A DNA stretch of 8,827 nucleotides from positions 1 through 8,827 of the forward strand of contig WFMT01000273.1 in the NCBI GenBank assembly GCA_015488975.1, in the 5' to 3' direction. The notes under the pieces were generated by a model that had not been told where the DNA came from, ran no database searches, and worked only from the letters and a program-made list of their open reading frames with translations. This DNA comes from Campylobacteraceae bacterium (lineage in GTDB: Bacteria; Campylobacterota; Campylobacteria; Campylobacterales; JALSKU01). Shown piece by piece: positions 1-6,024 of the stretch. Every line of letters starts with the position of its first letter. The first letter of the stretch is position 1. The position numbers and the translations under genes were made by a program.

Positions 1-950
1 CGGTGGTCTGTGATTCTGTTTTGCGGGTAATTATAAGTTCTTATTCTGCCACTTCTATCTCCCGTGCCTACTTGGGTTTTTCTATCTGCTCCCTCTTTTG
101 CCGTTTGCTCTCTCATCTCAAGTTCATACAGTCTGGCTTTAAGAACTTTCATAGCTTTATCTTTATTTTTATGCTGAGACTTTTGATCTTGATTTGTTAC
201 TACTATACCAGTTGGCAGATGGGTTATCCTGACGGCACTGTCAGTTGTATTGACTGATTGTCCGCCACAACCACTGCTTCTCATGACATCTATCTTTAAA
301 TCATTTGGATTTATTTCTATCTCTATATCATCAACTTCGGGCATAATAGCTACTGTTATAGCTGAGGTGTGAACTCTTCCTTGTGATTCGGTTTCAGGTA
401 CCCTTTGGACTCTGTGTGTACCGCCTTCATATTTTAGTCTGCTGTAAGCGCCTTTTCCTTTAATGAGAGTTATCATCTCTTTAAATCCACCAGCACTTCC
501 TTCACTGCTTGAGATGATTTCTACACTCCAGCCTCTGAGTTCTGCATATCTAAGATAAGCTTTAAAAAGATCTTCCACAAAAAGTGCCGCTTCATCCCCG
601 CCGGTTCCGGCTCTAAGTTCAACATAAACATTTCTATCGTCATTTGGATCTTTTGGAAGAAGCAAAAATCTTATTTCATCCTCGAGTTTTAACTTTTCAG
701 GCTCCAACTCTTTTAACTCTTCTTTAGCCAATTCGCCAAGTTCATTATCATCAAGTAAGTCTTTATTTTCTTCTATACTTTCACATGTTTGGATATATTT
801 TTCAGTTTTTTCTTTTATAGGGGTTAAGTCCGACTGCTCTTTTGAAAGAGCAGTCATTTTTTTTATGTCGTTTGTTATCTCTTGCGAACTTAATAATTTT
901 GTTATTTCATTGTATCTTTTAAGAAAAGGAGATAACTTTTCTTTTAGCAT
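1..950 (-). CDS. prfA: Peptide chain release factor 1 (RF1), C-terminus cut by the window edge
   Basis: RF1 reads UAA and UAG stop codons in the ribosomal A site and triggers hydrolysis of peptidyl-tRNA. I translated the minus strand from the ATG at 950-948. The frame stays open for 316 codons to the left edge, so about 40 of the roughly 355 family residues are missing. It carries the RF1 stop-codon motif P-E-T (residues 185-187, in VQRVPETESQGR) and the catalytic GGQ loop (residues 229-231, in SSGCGGQSVNTTDSAVR). The end of the visible part, RTYNYPQNRITDH, is standard RF1. The start MLKEKLSPFLKRYNEI fits the family. No clear Shine-Dalgarno sequence precedes it and only 21 nt separate it from the rpsT stop, so translation is probably coupled to rpsT. 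The P-x-T motif argues for RF1 rather than RF2. The plus-strand reading frame at 3-257 is its shadow. Confidence 0.97.
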   Translation of the reverse strand, partial: MLKEKLSPFLKRYNEITKLLSSQEITNDIKKMTALSKEQSDLTPIKEKTEKYIQTCESIEENKDLLDDNELGELAKEELKELEPEKLKLEDEIRFLLLPKDPNDDRNVYVELRAGTGGDEAALFVEDLFKAYLRYAELRGWSVEIISSSEGSAGGFKEMITLIKGKGAYSRLKYEGGTHRVQRVPETESQGRVHTSAITVAIMPEVDDIEIEINPNDLKIDVMRSSGCGGQSVNTTDSAVRITHLPTGIVVTNQDQKSQHKNKDKAMKVLKARLYELEMREQTAKEGADRKTQVGTGDRSGRIRTYNYPQNRITDH

Positions 951-971
951 GATTTACAATATTCGCTTGGA

Positions 972-1247
972 TTATGCAGCAGGTTTGTTTAGGGAATTAA
1001 CCAAGTTATGAAGTCTGCTTACTTTTCTAGCAGCTGTATTCTTCTTTAAAATTCCTTTACTTACATATTTATGAATATTTTTATTGGCTTTTTTAAAAGC
1101 TTCAGTAGCTTCTTCAATATTTTCACTTGCTACTGCGGCTTCTACAGCTTTTGTTATATTTTTAATTCTAGTTTTATAGAACCTGTTTCTCTCAGTTCTT
1201 TTTTTTGTTTGTCTGATTCTTTTTTCAGCAGACTTGTGATTTGCCAT
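972..1247 (-). CDS. rpsT: 30S ribosomal protein S20
   Basis: S20 binds 16S rRNA early in 30S subunit assembly. The 91-residue product starts MANHKSAEKRIRQTKKRTERN, the classic S20 N-terminus. It is rich in Lys and Arg, and its helical second half has the expected features (FKKANKNIHKYVSKGILKKNTAARKVSRL). Length is close to the usual 85-90 residues. An AAAGG Shine-Dalgarno lies about 10 nt upstream of the ATG. A convincing promoter sits at 1280-1307, just beyond the msrAB stop codon. The gene is followed after 21 nt by prfA on the same strand. The rpsT-prfA pair is typical of Campylobacterota and supports the taxonomic call. Confidence 0.97.
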   Translation of the reverse strand: MANHKSAEKRIRQTKKRTERNRFYKTRIKNITKAVEAAVASENIEEATEAFKKANKNIHKYVSKGILKKNTAARKVSRLHNLVNSLNKPAA

Positions 1248-1279
1248 GAAACTTACCTTTATTAAAATTTTAGGAATGC

Positions 1280-1307
1280 ATTATACAAAAAGTCAAATTA
1301 AAGACAA
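1280..1307 (-). promoter_or_regulatory. Probable sigma-70 promoter of rpsT-prfA
   Basis: On the minus strand, TTGTCT (1307-1302) is followed by a 16-nt spacer and a perfect TATAAT (1285-1280). The predicted transcript would start near 1273, giving a leader of about 25 nt that includes the AAAGG ribosome binding site. The -35 lies immediately downstream of the msrAB stop codon (1311-1309), so rpsT-prfA appears to be transcribed independently of msrAB. Confidence 0.7.
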
Positions 1308-1308
1308 C

Positions 1309-2550
1309 TTAAGGTTTTTTAATCTTATCTCTTGGAATAAATTTTAAAACAGTGGCATTTATACAAAATCTTTGCTTGCCTCCTGGAGCGTCATCAAAGA
1401 CATGCCCTAGATGAATCCCGCTTGTTTTGGCGATAACTTCCATCCTATGCATTCCATAAGAGTTATCTTCTTTTTCTATGGTCGCACCTTTTACTGCTTT
1501 GAAAAAGCTAAGCCATCCTGAGTGCGAATTAAATCTGTCTCTTGTGTCAAATAAAACTTCGCCTGAGAGTTTATCTACAAAGACGCCATCTGGAGTATTT
1601 TTAAATATATCATATTTTTTGCAAAACATACCGTCAGTTCCTTTGTTGAAAGCTACATTGTAAGCTTCACTGCCAACACCAAGTTCAAATTTGCCAAGGG
1701 CTTTGTAAAATTCTGTTTTATTCAAATATCCTCTGTGAGCAAAAACTTCCTTACCGTCTTTTATAAAGAGTATTGTAGGAGTAGCATTGAGTTTAGTTGT
1801 AATGTTAAAACCTTTTAACTTGTCACTATTTGCAGTTCTAAGAGGAATGCTGCCCTTGTAAGACGAAGTAACATCTTTTTTAAATTGTTCACAGTATGGG
1901 CAAAACGGAGCATCTATAACGATTATCTCTTTACCGCCAAGAGGCTTTATAAAACTCTGCTTATGAGGTATTTCTTTTTTAAATTTTACGCCTGTAGCAT
2001 CATCGGGGCAGTATCCGTTTGGATTCTTTTTAAGATAGTTTTGGTGATATTGCTCAGCATTGTAAAACTTGACAAGAGGCTTGATTTGTGTTGTGATTTT
2101 GCCATATCCTGCTGCGGACAATAATGTCCGATACTCTTTTTCAGTTTCCAAAGCTATCTTGTGTTGATTTTCATTTGTATAAAATATGGCACTTCTGTAA
2201 TTGTTGCCTATATCATTTCCCTGACGATTTCCTTGAGTCGGGTCATGCATTTGCCAAAAACTTTTGATAAGCTCTTTTGCAGTAACTTTTGTATCATCAA
2301 ACACAACTTTTACCGATTCTGCATAATTGACTATACCTTTTGGGGTATTGTTTCTATATTCTAAAACTTTATTATAGTCAGGATTAGGGTAATTTCCCCC
2401 AGCATAACCGGCTTTTGTATCAAGCACGCCTGGAATTTGCTCAAAATGCTTTTCAACTCCCCAAAAACACCCTGCTGAGAAGACTATAATCTGCTCTTTC
2501 GCTTGTAGTGACATAATGACTATCCCTAATATTAAAATTAATTTTTTCAT
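1309..2550 (-). CDS. msrAB: Secreted methionine sulfoxide reductase, MsrA - thioredoxin-like - MsrB fusion
   Basis: The enzyme reduces both S and R methionine sulfoxide in oxidised proteins, probably in the periplasm. The 413-residue protein begins with a short signal-like segment (residues 1-17, hydrophobic core LILILGIVIMSL ending QAK). The MsrA domain (about 20-190) has the catalytic Cys28 in GCFWG and the resolving Cys181 in NPNGYC. A thioredoxin-fold segment (about 205-288) has the redox motif CPYC (217-220) and a cis-Pro motif ATPT. The MsrB domain (about 289-410) has the catalytic Cys396 in RFCINAT and the motif GHVFDDAPGG. MsrB lacks its zinc CxxC pairs, and the usual resolving Cys of the CGW motif is replaced (HSGW, 343-346). 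Cys310 is the only other cysteine in that domain. Neisseria PilB has the thioredoxin domain first; here it lies in the middle. An AAGGA Shine-Dalgarno precedes the ATG. Domain calls are firm; periplasmic location and internal electron relay are inferred. Confidence 0.93.
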   Translation of the reverse strand: MKKLILILGIVIMSLQAKEQIIVFSAGCFWGVEKHFEQIPGVLDTKAGYAGGNYPNPDYNKVLEYRNNTPKGIVNYAESVKVVFDDTKVTAKELIKSFWQMHDPTQGNRQGNDIGNNYRSAIFYTNENQHKIALETEKEYRTLLSAAGYGKITTQIKPLVKFYNAEQYHQNYLKKNPNGYCPDDATGVKFKKEIPHKQSFIKPLGGKEIIVIDAPFCPYCEQFKKDVTSSYKGSIPLRTANSDKLKGFNITTKLNATPTILFIKDGKEVFAHRGYLNKTEFYKALGKFELGVGSEAYNVAFNKGTDGMFCKKYDIFKNTPDGVFVDKLSGEVLFDTRDRFNSHSGWLSFFKAVKGATIEKEDNSYGMHRMEVIAKTSGIHLGHVFDDAPGGKQRFCINATVLKFIPRDKIKKP

Positions 2551-2653
2551 CCTCTATCCTTTTTGTATTCTATCTTGTTTTATATAAAAAACTGTTTTGA
2601 TTTTAGCGCTACTTTGTAAAGTGTATGTGTAGCATTATCTTGACATAAATTTT
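2551..2653 (-). promoter_or_regulatory. Spacer upstream of msrAB, weak promoter candidates
   Basis: This 103-nt gap separates the oxidoreductase stop codon from the msrAB start. On the minus strand it holds GATAAT (about 2640-2635) and an AT-rich TTTATATAAAAC element (about 2584-2573), either of which could be a -10. Neither has a good -35. The 11-nt core TTATATAAAAC also occurs on the plus strand in front of the LsrK-like gene (8423-8433), but such AT-rich words are easily found by chance. There is no convincing terminator. Confidence 0.35.
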
Positions 2654-3811
2654 TTAACTATGAGACAACAAAGAGGAAACATGAGGATATTTTGTCTCAC
2701 GCTTTTGAAATGACAAGATTGAGGGATCTTGGATCACTCCGCTGTCAATACAAATGGCACGCCTGATAGTCTCATTTTTCTGCCAATTGCCACGACCTTT
2801 TAGCACTGTTTGCATATAGCCAATCAAAGCAGCAGAAATAGACCTGGTTGCACTTTCCCAAAGGTAACTCGGGGTATGATCTACGGCGTAATAATCTATG
2901 GTTTTGTATTTAAACATCGGATGCTTAAATGTAGTTGGTTTTGCAAAAAAGAAGCCCATTCCCTCGTCGCAACTCACATCAATAATCAAACTATTTGGCT
3001 TTAGATATGAACTCTCTTCTTCAAGCACATAATTCATAGGATTTTGCGTTTTTTGCAAGGTTCCATTCACGATGATATCTGCTTCACTAATCAAATCAAC
3101 AAGCGGTCTTGTAGCTCCATTGTGTTCGACTATCAACAAGCGCGCCTCATTTTCACCACCTTCTATGATCTTAACATAGTGACAATCAAGAATTTCTTCA
3201 CGCACCTCATACTCTGGTCTTTGGATACAGATCGTGATATCTCTAAATCCATGCGCTTTTAGAGCATAAATTGCACCACGGCTGACTGCACCCAAACTAA
3301 AGATGATAGTCTTTCGCTGATTGCCGTAATGTCCATCTATTCCTTTAAGTTGTAAAGCGTGAAGTACGGCACAATAGCCTGCCATTTCGTTATTTTTATA
3401 AAAAGTATGGCGACCGATACAACCTTGGGGAGACCAAACAAACATATCCTCAAAAGCAATCAGTGTTAGCTTGCGATTGATTGCGGCTTGAGTGATATCT
3501 CGTTGTTGCACACAGTGTACATATCCCCACAATGTCCCACCTTTTTTAAGCTCTAACAGATCAGACAGCACAGGCTTTGTGATAAGAACATTACCAATAT
3601 CGGCAAATATTTCGTCTCTTGAGGCGATACCGCCACTTTGAGCTGCAATCTGGGCATCGCAGATACCAAATGGCTCTGCGTATCCCTCTTCAAAGATCAG
3701 CTGAGAGCGAATCTCTTTAGGAATACGAGATAGATGCTCCGGATGGATCGGCAAACGCCTTTCGTCCTCTTTTTTTGAAGTTCCAATGACTCCTATTTTG
3801 AATTTATTCAT
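2654..3811 (-). CDS. NAD(P)-dependent oxidoreductase of the saccharopine dehydrogenase / N5-(carboxyethyl)ornithine synthase type
   Basis: The 385-residue protein belongs to the alanine dehydrogenase / pyridine nucleotide transhydrogenase superfamily, whose members join or split an amino acid and a keto acid through a secondary amine. The N-terminal part has the substrate-side signature EDERRLPIHPEH (15-26), a Lys in ITKP (K79) and a His in VHCVQQ (H99). These match the Lys/His catalytic pair of yeast-type saccharopine dehydrogenase. The Rossmann turn is FSLGAVSRGA (171-180), where the usual first Gly is Ser. Near the end DYYAVDHTPSYLWESATRSIS (307-327) resembles the IDHLPSLLPREAS segment of Lys1. 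Lactococcal CeoS is another relative. The exact substrate cannot be read from sequence. An AAGGA Shine-Dalgarno lies 7 nt before the ATG. Two sampled 60-base stretches are 43-45% G+C, against about 27-33% in neighbouring genes, which suggests horizontal acquisition. Confidence 0.8.
   Translation of the reverse strand: MNKFKIGVIGTSKKEDERRLPIHPEHLSRIPKEIRSQLIFEEGYAEPFGICDAQIAAQSGGIASRDEIFADIGNVLITKPVLSDLLELKKGGTLWGYVHCVQQRDITQAAINRKLTLIAFEDMFVWSPQGCIGRHTFYKNNEMAGYCAVLHALQLKGIDGHYGNQRKTIIFSLGAVSRGAIYALKAHGFRDITICIQRPEYEVREEILDCHYVKIIEGGENEARLLIVEHNGATRPLVDLISEADIIVNGTLQKTQNPMNYVLEEESSYLKPNSLIIDVSCDEGMGFFFAKPTTFKHPMFKYKTIDYYAVDHTPSYLWESATRSISAALIGYMQTVLKGRGNWQKNETIRRAICIDSGVIQDPSILSFQKRETKYPHVSSLLSHS
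2661..2699. repeat. 8-bp inverted repeat over the 3' end of the oxidoreductase gene
   Basis: TGAGACAA (2661-2668) and its exact complement TTGTCTCA (2692-2699) flank a 23-nt spacer inside the last codons of the gene, ending a few bases before its stop codon. On the transcribed strand the stem is followed by an A-rich rather than a U-rich run. It is therefore a poor intrinsic terminator, though it could stabilise the mRNA 3' end. Confidence 0.45.
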
Positions 3812-4008
3812 TTTATTTCCTTGTTTTTTATATGTAATTAATAGAGTTACTTTTTAGCTAATGAAAGACTTTGTGCTTGCAATATGTTATTTTATGTTTT
3901 TAGGAGATCGAAAAAACGATATTATAATACAGAGTAAGTATTTGGTATTGTATTCATTATAGCTAAATTTCTAATGATTGTGTAGGTATCGCTTATTTAT
4001 GTATATAT
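3812..4008 (-). promoter_or_regulatory. Intergenic region with probable promoter of the oxidoreductase gene
   Basis: These 197 nt separate the RNase H stop codon from the oxidoreductase start. The palindromic word TATTATAATA (3920-3929) gives a TATAAT on both strands. The minus-strand copy (3926-3921) would start a transcript near 3914 with a leader of roughly 100 nt that ends in the AAGGA ribosome binding site. No gene lies downstream on the plus strand for the other copy. There is no clear -35, and no strong terminator for the RNase H gene was seen. Confidence 0.4.
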
Positions 4009-4494
4009 TTATAGATTAAAGTAGTTTCTCAGTGCATTTCTCGAAGCCCTATCTACGAGTGTAAAAAACTTATCTATATCATCTTTGTTATTTTTTGGTT
4101 TATGCCCTTTTACTTTGATAAATTGGCATTTTAGAGTGTCTGTAATTTTGTAAAATTCTTTATAAAGCTCATGATTTGCGATCTTCTTATTCTTAGCTGT
4201 TAGATAATCATTTGCTTCAAGCCTTTCCCGTCTTGCTTGTAAGTCTAAGATATTTTGACAGTCTGTAAAAACGATCAATGCCCCATCACATGAGCTCATC
4301 TCTTTTAAAGCCCATAACATGGTCTCTATTTCTAATTTTGTTGAAGATGTGGACCCAAACTTTTTGACTTTTACATTTTGATTCCAAGACGCATCATAAT
4401 CATCATTTTCTTTTACATGCAGATATGCCCCAAAACCTATGTTTTTGCGTGGATTAACGCTACCGTCGGTAAATAAAAATTGTTTTTGTTTCAT
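4009..4494 (-). CDS. RNase H family protein (accessory type I RNase H)
   Basis: RNase H enzymes cut the RNA strand of RNA-DNA hybrids using two metal ions bound by an acidic DEDD set. The 161-residue product shows the whole set: Asp10 in FLFTDGSVNP, Glu55 in SSTKLEIETM, Asp78 in VFTDCQNI and Asp148 in FFTLVDRASRNALR. The family histidine is His131 in VKGHKPKNN. Length fits a single-domain RNase HI. The insert with ANDYLTAKNKK-NHELYKEFYKITD and the C-terminal signature DDIDKFFTLVDRASR are not those of the housekeeping RnhA. They match a separate group of RnhA-like proteins, so a canonical rnhA probably exists elsewhere. No Shine-Dalgarno precedes the ATG, and a stop codon lies in frame 4-6 nt upstream, so this start is the earliest possible. 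Biochemical activity is inferred. Confidence 0.85.
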   Translation of the reverse strand: MKQKQFLFTDGSVNPRKNIGFGAYLHVKENDDYDASWNQNVKVKKFGSTSSTKLEIETMLWALKEMSSCDGALIVFTDCQNILDLQARRERLEANDYLTAKNKKIANHELYKEFYKITDTLKCQFIKVKGHKPKNNKDDIDKFFTLVDRASRNALRNYFNL

Positions 4495-4505
4495 GAGCTA
4501 AGTAT

Positions 4506-4511
4506 ATCATA
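4506..4511 (-). promoter_or_regulatory. Possible -10 element of the RNase H-like gene
   Basis: The minus strand reads GAGGATATGATATACTTAGCTC before the ATG. TATGAT (4511-4506) would place the transcription start about 5 nt from the start codon, making a nearly leaderless mRNA. The GAGGA just upstream is about 20 nt from the ATG, too far to serve as its ribosome binding site. No -35 is evident. Confidence 0.35.
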
Positions 4512-4528
4512 TCCTCATTCTTTATTTA

Positions 4529-4544
4529 TGAAATTTGAATTTCA
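4529..4544. repeat. Perfect 7-2-7 palindrome
   Basis: TGAAATT and AATTTCA are exact inverted copies separated by TG. The site lies between the nitroreductase stop codon and the RNase H-like gene, about 20 bp upstream of the proposed -10 of the latter. The position would suit an operator. The sequence is very AT-rich, so chance is possible. Confidence 0.35.
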
Positions 4545-4616
4545 AAGACAGTTCATTTAATGCCAAATTCAATCAACCAAGATATATATATGACACTGTA
4601 TATTTTTATGGTTTCT

Positions 4617-5369
4617 CTAATCTTTAAATTTAAAACCTTGTTGCTCAAAATATACTTTTATTTGCCTAAAATATATATTTTCATAGTATTTTGCAGTTTG
4701 CTCTTTATATGAAGATAGATAATCCATATGATTTTCATCCCTAAATTTTTTCAAATCTTTTTCGTATTGATCTACGCCTTCTTTTACTTTTTTATCATCA
4801 TATACATCTTCAAAAACAAAACTTTCCATCGGAACTCTTGGTTTGAGTAGTGCTTCTTTGGCTTCTTTTGTTGCAACTCCAATGGTTGTGCCAACTATCG
4901 GAAAAGTTAAAGACGGAAGTTCTAAAAGTTTTATAAGCTCTCCTATATTCGCCCTTATGCCTCCTATCGCAGTTGTACCATATCCTAAGGCTTCAGCTGC
5001 GGTTTGTAAGGAGCTTAGCATAATCCCCGCATCGACAACTCCTACGATAATACCTTCAGCTGATTGATGGATAACTTGCTTTTTGCCTATGCTAGAACAT
5101 GCATAATTGGTTCTATTGAAATCTATAACAAAAGTAACAAAAACATTTGCACTTTGAACCTGAGGTTGACCACCGGCCATCTTTGCTATTTGAGCAATTT
5201 TTTCTTTATCTCTTGTGTAAATAAGTGAAATTTGTTGTCCATTAACTGAAGTAGGGCATCTTTGTGCACATTTAAAGATAGTTTGCAAGTCTTCATCGCT
5301 CACACTTTCTCCCGTAAAGTTTCTTATTGATTTTCTGGTTTCAAGTTGTTTTATTGTGATATTTTTCAT
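4617..5369 (-). CDS. NfsA/FRP-type nitroreductase (FMN, NADPH-dependent)
   Basis: Proteins of this family are homodimeric flavoenzymes that pass electrons from NADPH to nitro compounds, quinones, chromate or free flavin. The 250-residue length fits the NfsA group (about 240-250). FMN-binding features are visible: RKSIRNFTGE (12-21, compare RSIR in NfsA), CPTSVNGQQ (about 38-46), and the central ALGYGTTAIGGIRANIGEL segment with the IGGIR motif. The C-terminal part KPRVPMESFVFEDVY followed by DQYEKDLKKF matches the KPRLPxExxxHxExY region and extended tail of NfsA/FRP. A strong AAGGAGAG Shine-Dalgarno sits about 5 nt before the ATG, and two good promoters lie upstream. The gene diverges from the cold-shock gene. 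Substrate is unknown; a role in detoxification or redox stress is an inference. Confidence 0.88.
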   Translation of the reverse strand: MKNITIKQLETRKSIRNFTGESVSDEDLQTIFKCAQRCPTSVNGQQISLIYTRDKEKIAQIAKMAGGQPQVQSANVFVTFVIDFNRTNYACSSIGKKQVIHQSAEGIIVGVVDAGIMLSSLQTAAEALGYGTTAIGGIRANIGELIKLLELPSLTFPIVGTTIGVATKEAKEALLKPRVPMESFVFEDVYDDKKVKEGVDQYEKDLKKFRDENHMDYLSSYKEQTAKYYENIYFRQIKVYFEQQGFKFKD

Positions 5370-5390
5370 TTTAACTCTCCTTTTTTGCTA

Positions 5391-5399
5391 ATTATATCA
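5391..5399 (-). promoter_or_regulatory. Proximal extended -10 promoter of the nitroreductase gene
   Basis: The minus strand reads TGATATAAT (5399-5391), a perfect TGnTATAAT extended -10. Transcription would start near 5384, giving a leader of about 15 nt that consists mainly of the AAGGAGAG ribosome binding site. No good -35 is present, which is normal for Campylobacterota promoters. Confidence 0.6.
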
Positions 5400-5437
5400 G
5401 AAATTTATCGAGCATTAATTTTGTTAGATAATACGAC

Positions 5438-5446
5438 ATTATACCA
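5438..5446 (-). promoter_or_regulatory. Distal extended -10 promoter of the nitroreductase gene
   Basis: TGGTATAAT (5446-5438 on the minus strand) is a second perfect extended -10, 47 nt upstream of the first. A transcript from it would start near 5431 and have a leader of roughly 60 nt. Two such elements in tandem suggest the gene is transcribed from two starts. Confidence 0.5.
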
Positions 5447-5499
5447 CCTTTTCATCACTTTGGATTATAAATTTTCGAATAAGTAAGATTTGAAATATC

Positions 5500-5566
5500 A
5501 TTAAAGTACTATTGATTTATATTGCTTTAATCATAAATCAGATATGCTTTCATCTATGAAAGATGA
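5500..5566. repeat. Cluster of interlaced inverted repeats upstream of the cold-shock gene
   Basis: Three exact inverted repeats lie within 67 nt. The first is ATTAAAG (5500-5506) with CTTTAAT (5525-5531). The second is TGATTTAT (5513-5520) with ATAAATCA (5533-5540). The third is CTTTCAT (5547-5553) with ATGAAAG (5556-5562). The first two interlock, so in RNA they would be alternatives or form a pseudoknot. The third overlaps another pairing, TCATCT (5550-5555) with AGATGA (5561-5566). They would be transcribed with the cold-shock gene only if its promoter lies upstream, for example at the TATAAA at 5466-5471. Confidence 0.45.
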
Positions 5567-5656
5567 TTCTAGTTACATCTTTAGATTGCTTTGTATTGAT
5601 AACTTCTTGTTGACAGTAAAATTCACCTAAAATTGACTTGTTATTAGATTTTCAAC

Positions 5657-5674
5657 CACCTTAGAAATATGGTG
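5657..5674 (+). promoter_or_regulatory. Small GAAA-loop hairpin just before the cold-shock gene ribosome binding site
   Basis: CACCTTA and TATGGTG pair with one T-T mismatch around a GAAA tetraloop. The hairpin ends about 10 nt before the AAAAGGA Shine-Dalgarno (5684-5690). It is short and would be marginally stable, so it might respond to temperature. That role is only inferred. Confidence 0.35.
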
Positions 5675-5696
5675 TATTAAATAAAAAGGATTCTCA

Positions 5697-5915
5697 ATGG
5701 CAGAATTATTAAATGGAACAGTTAAATGGTTTAACAGTGACAAAGGTTTCGGCTTTATCGAACAGGAAAATGGAGGCAAGGATGTATTTGTACATTTTCG
5801 TCAAATCAATAACGATGGTTATGACCGTGCTACACTAAATGAAGGTCAAAAAGTTACTTTTACGATTGGTGAAGGTCAAAAAGGACCTCAAGCGGAAAAT
5901 GTTACAGGTCTGTAA
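5697..5915 (+). CDS. Cold-shock domain protein (CspA family)
   Basis: Csp proteins are single OB-fold RNA and DNA chaperones that melt mRNA structure, often but not always induced by cold. The 72-residue product is a complete cold-shock domain. It has GTVKWFNSDKGFGFIEQ with the RNP1-type motif KGFGFI (16-21) and DVFVHF with the RNP2 motif VFVHF (30-34). The end GPQAENVTGL is typical. AAAAGGA lies 6 nt before the ATG and fixes the start. The gene stands alone: the nitroreductase gene diverges from it, and hairpins follow its stop codon. Its upstream region is long enough for the extended leader known from cspA mRNAs, though no definite promoter can be assigned. Campylobacterota usually have one or few such genes, so a general growth role is possible. 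Confidence 0.96.
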   Translation: MAELLNGTVKWFNSDKGFGFIEQENGGKDVFVHFRQINNDGYDRATLNEGQKVTFTIGEGQKGPQAENVTGL

Positions 5916-5916
5916 C
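5901..5916 (+). repeat. Perfect 7-2-7 palindrome covering the cold-shock gene stop codon
   Basis: GTTACAG (5901-5907) and CTGTAAC (5910-5916) are exact inverted copies two bases apart. In RNA this would be a 6-bp stem with a GGUC loop that contains the UAA stop codon (5913-5915) in its 3' arm. Confidence 0.5.
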
Positions 5917-5925
5917 CATTCTTTA

Positions 5926-5946
5926 TGAGCAGATTTATTCTGCTCA
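5926..5946 (+). terminator. Probable transcription terminator or 3' stem-loop of the cold-shock gene
   Basis: TGAGCAGA (5926-5933) and TCTGCTCA (5939-5946) form a perfect 8-bp stem with a TTTAT loop, 10 nt after the stop codon. No U-run follows directly, so it is not a textbook intrinsic terminator. Its position and the G/C pairs in the stem suggest termination or mRNA end protection. Confidence 0.6.
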
Positions 5947-6024
5947 ACACTCATTACTTTAAACTCTCAAATTCAAACTCAATAATAATTTTTTACTTTT
6001 AAAATATTTTTTACAAAATAAAGG

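Noticed and set aside
3..257. Plus-strand open frame of 84 codons
   Set aside because: It is antisense to the well-conserved end of prfA, has no ribosome binding site and resembles no family.
1071..1265. Plus-strand Phe/Ser-rich open frame
   Set aside because: Shadow of rpsT: its composition simply mirrors the Lys/Glu-rich codons of S20 on the other strand.
1478..3262. Several plus-strand open frames of 61-79 codons inside msrAB and the oxidoreductase gene
   Set aside because: All are antisense to convincing genes and lack recognisable domains or ribosome binding sites.
4579..4605. ATATATATA run and near-palindrome around GACACTG
   Set aside because: Arms of only five AT pairs with mismatches; likely chance in an AT-rich gap, with no U-run for a terminator.
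5610..5638. TTGACA and TTGACT as -35 boxes for the cold-shock gene
   Set aside because: Neither has a -10 at 16-18 nt; the nearest TAAAAT is only 12 nt from the first.
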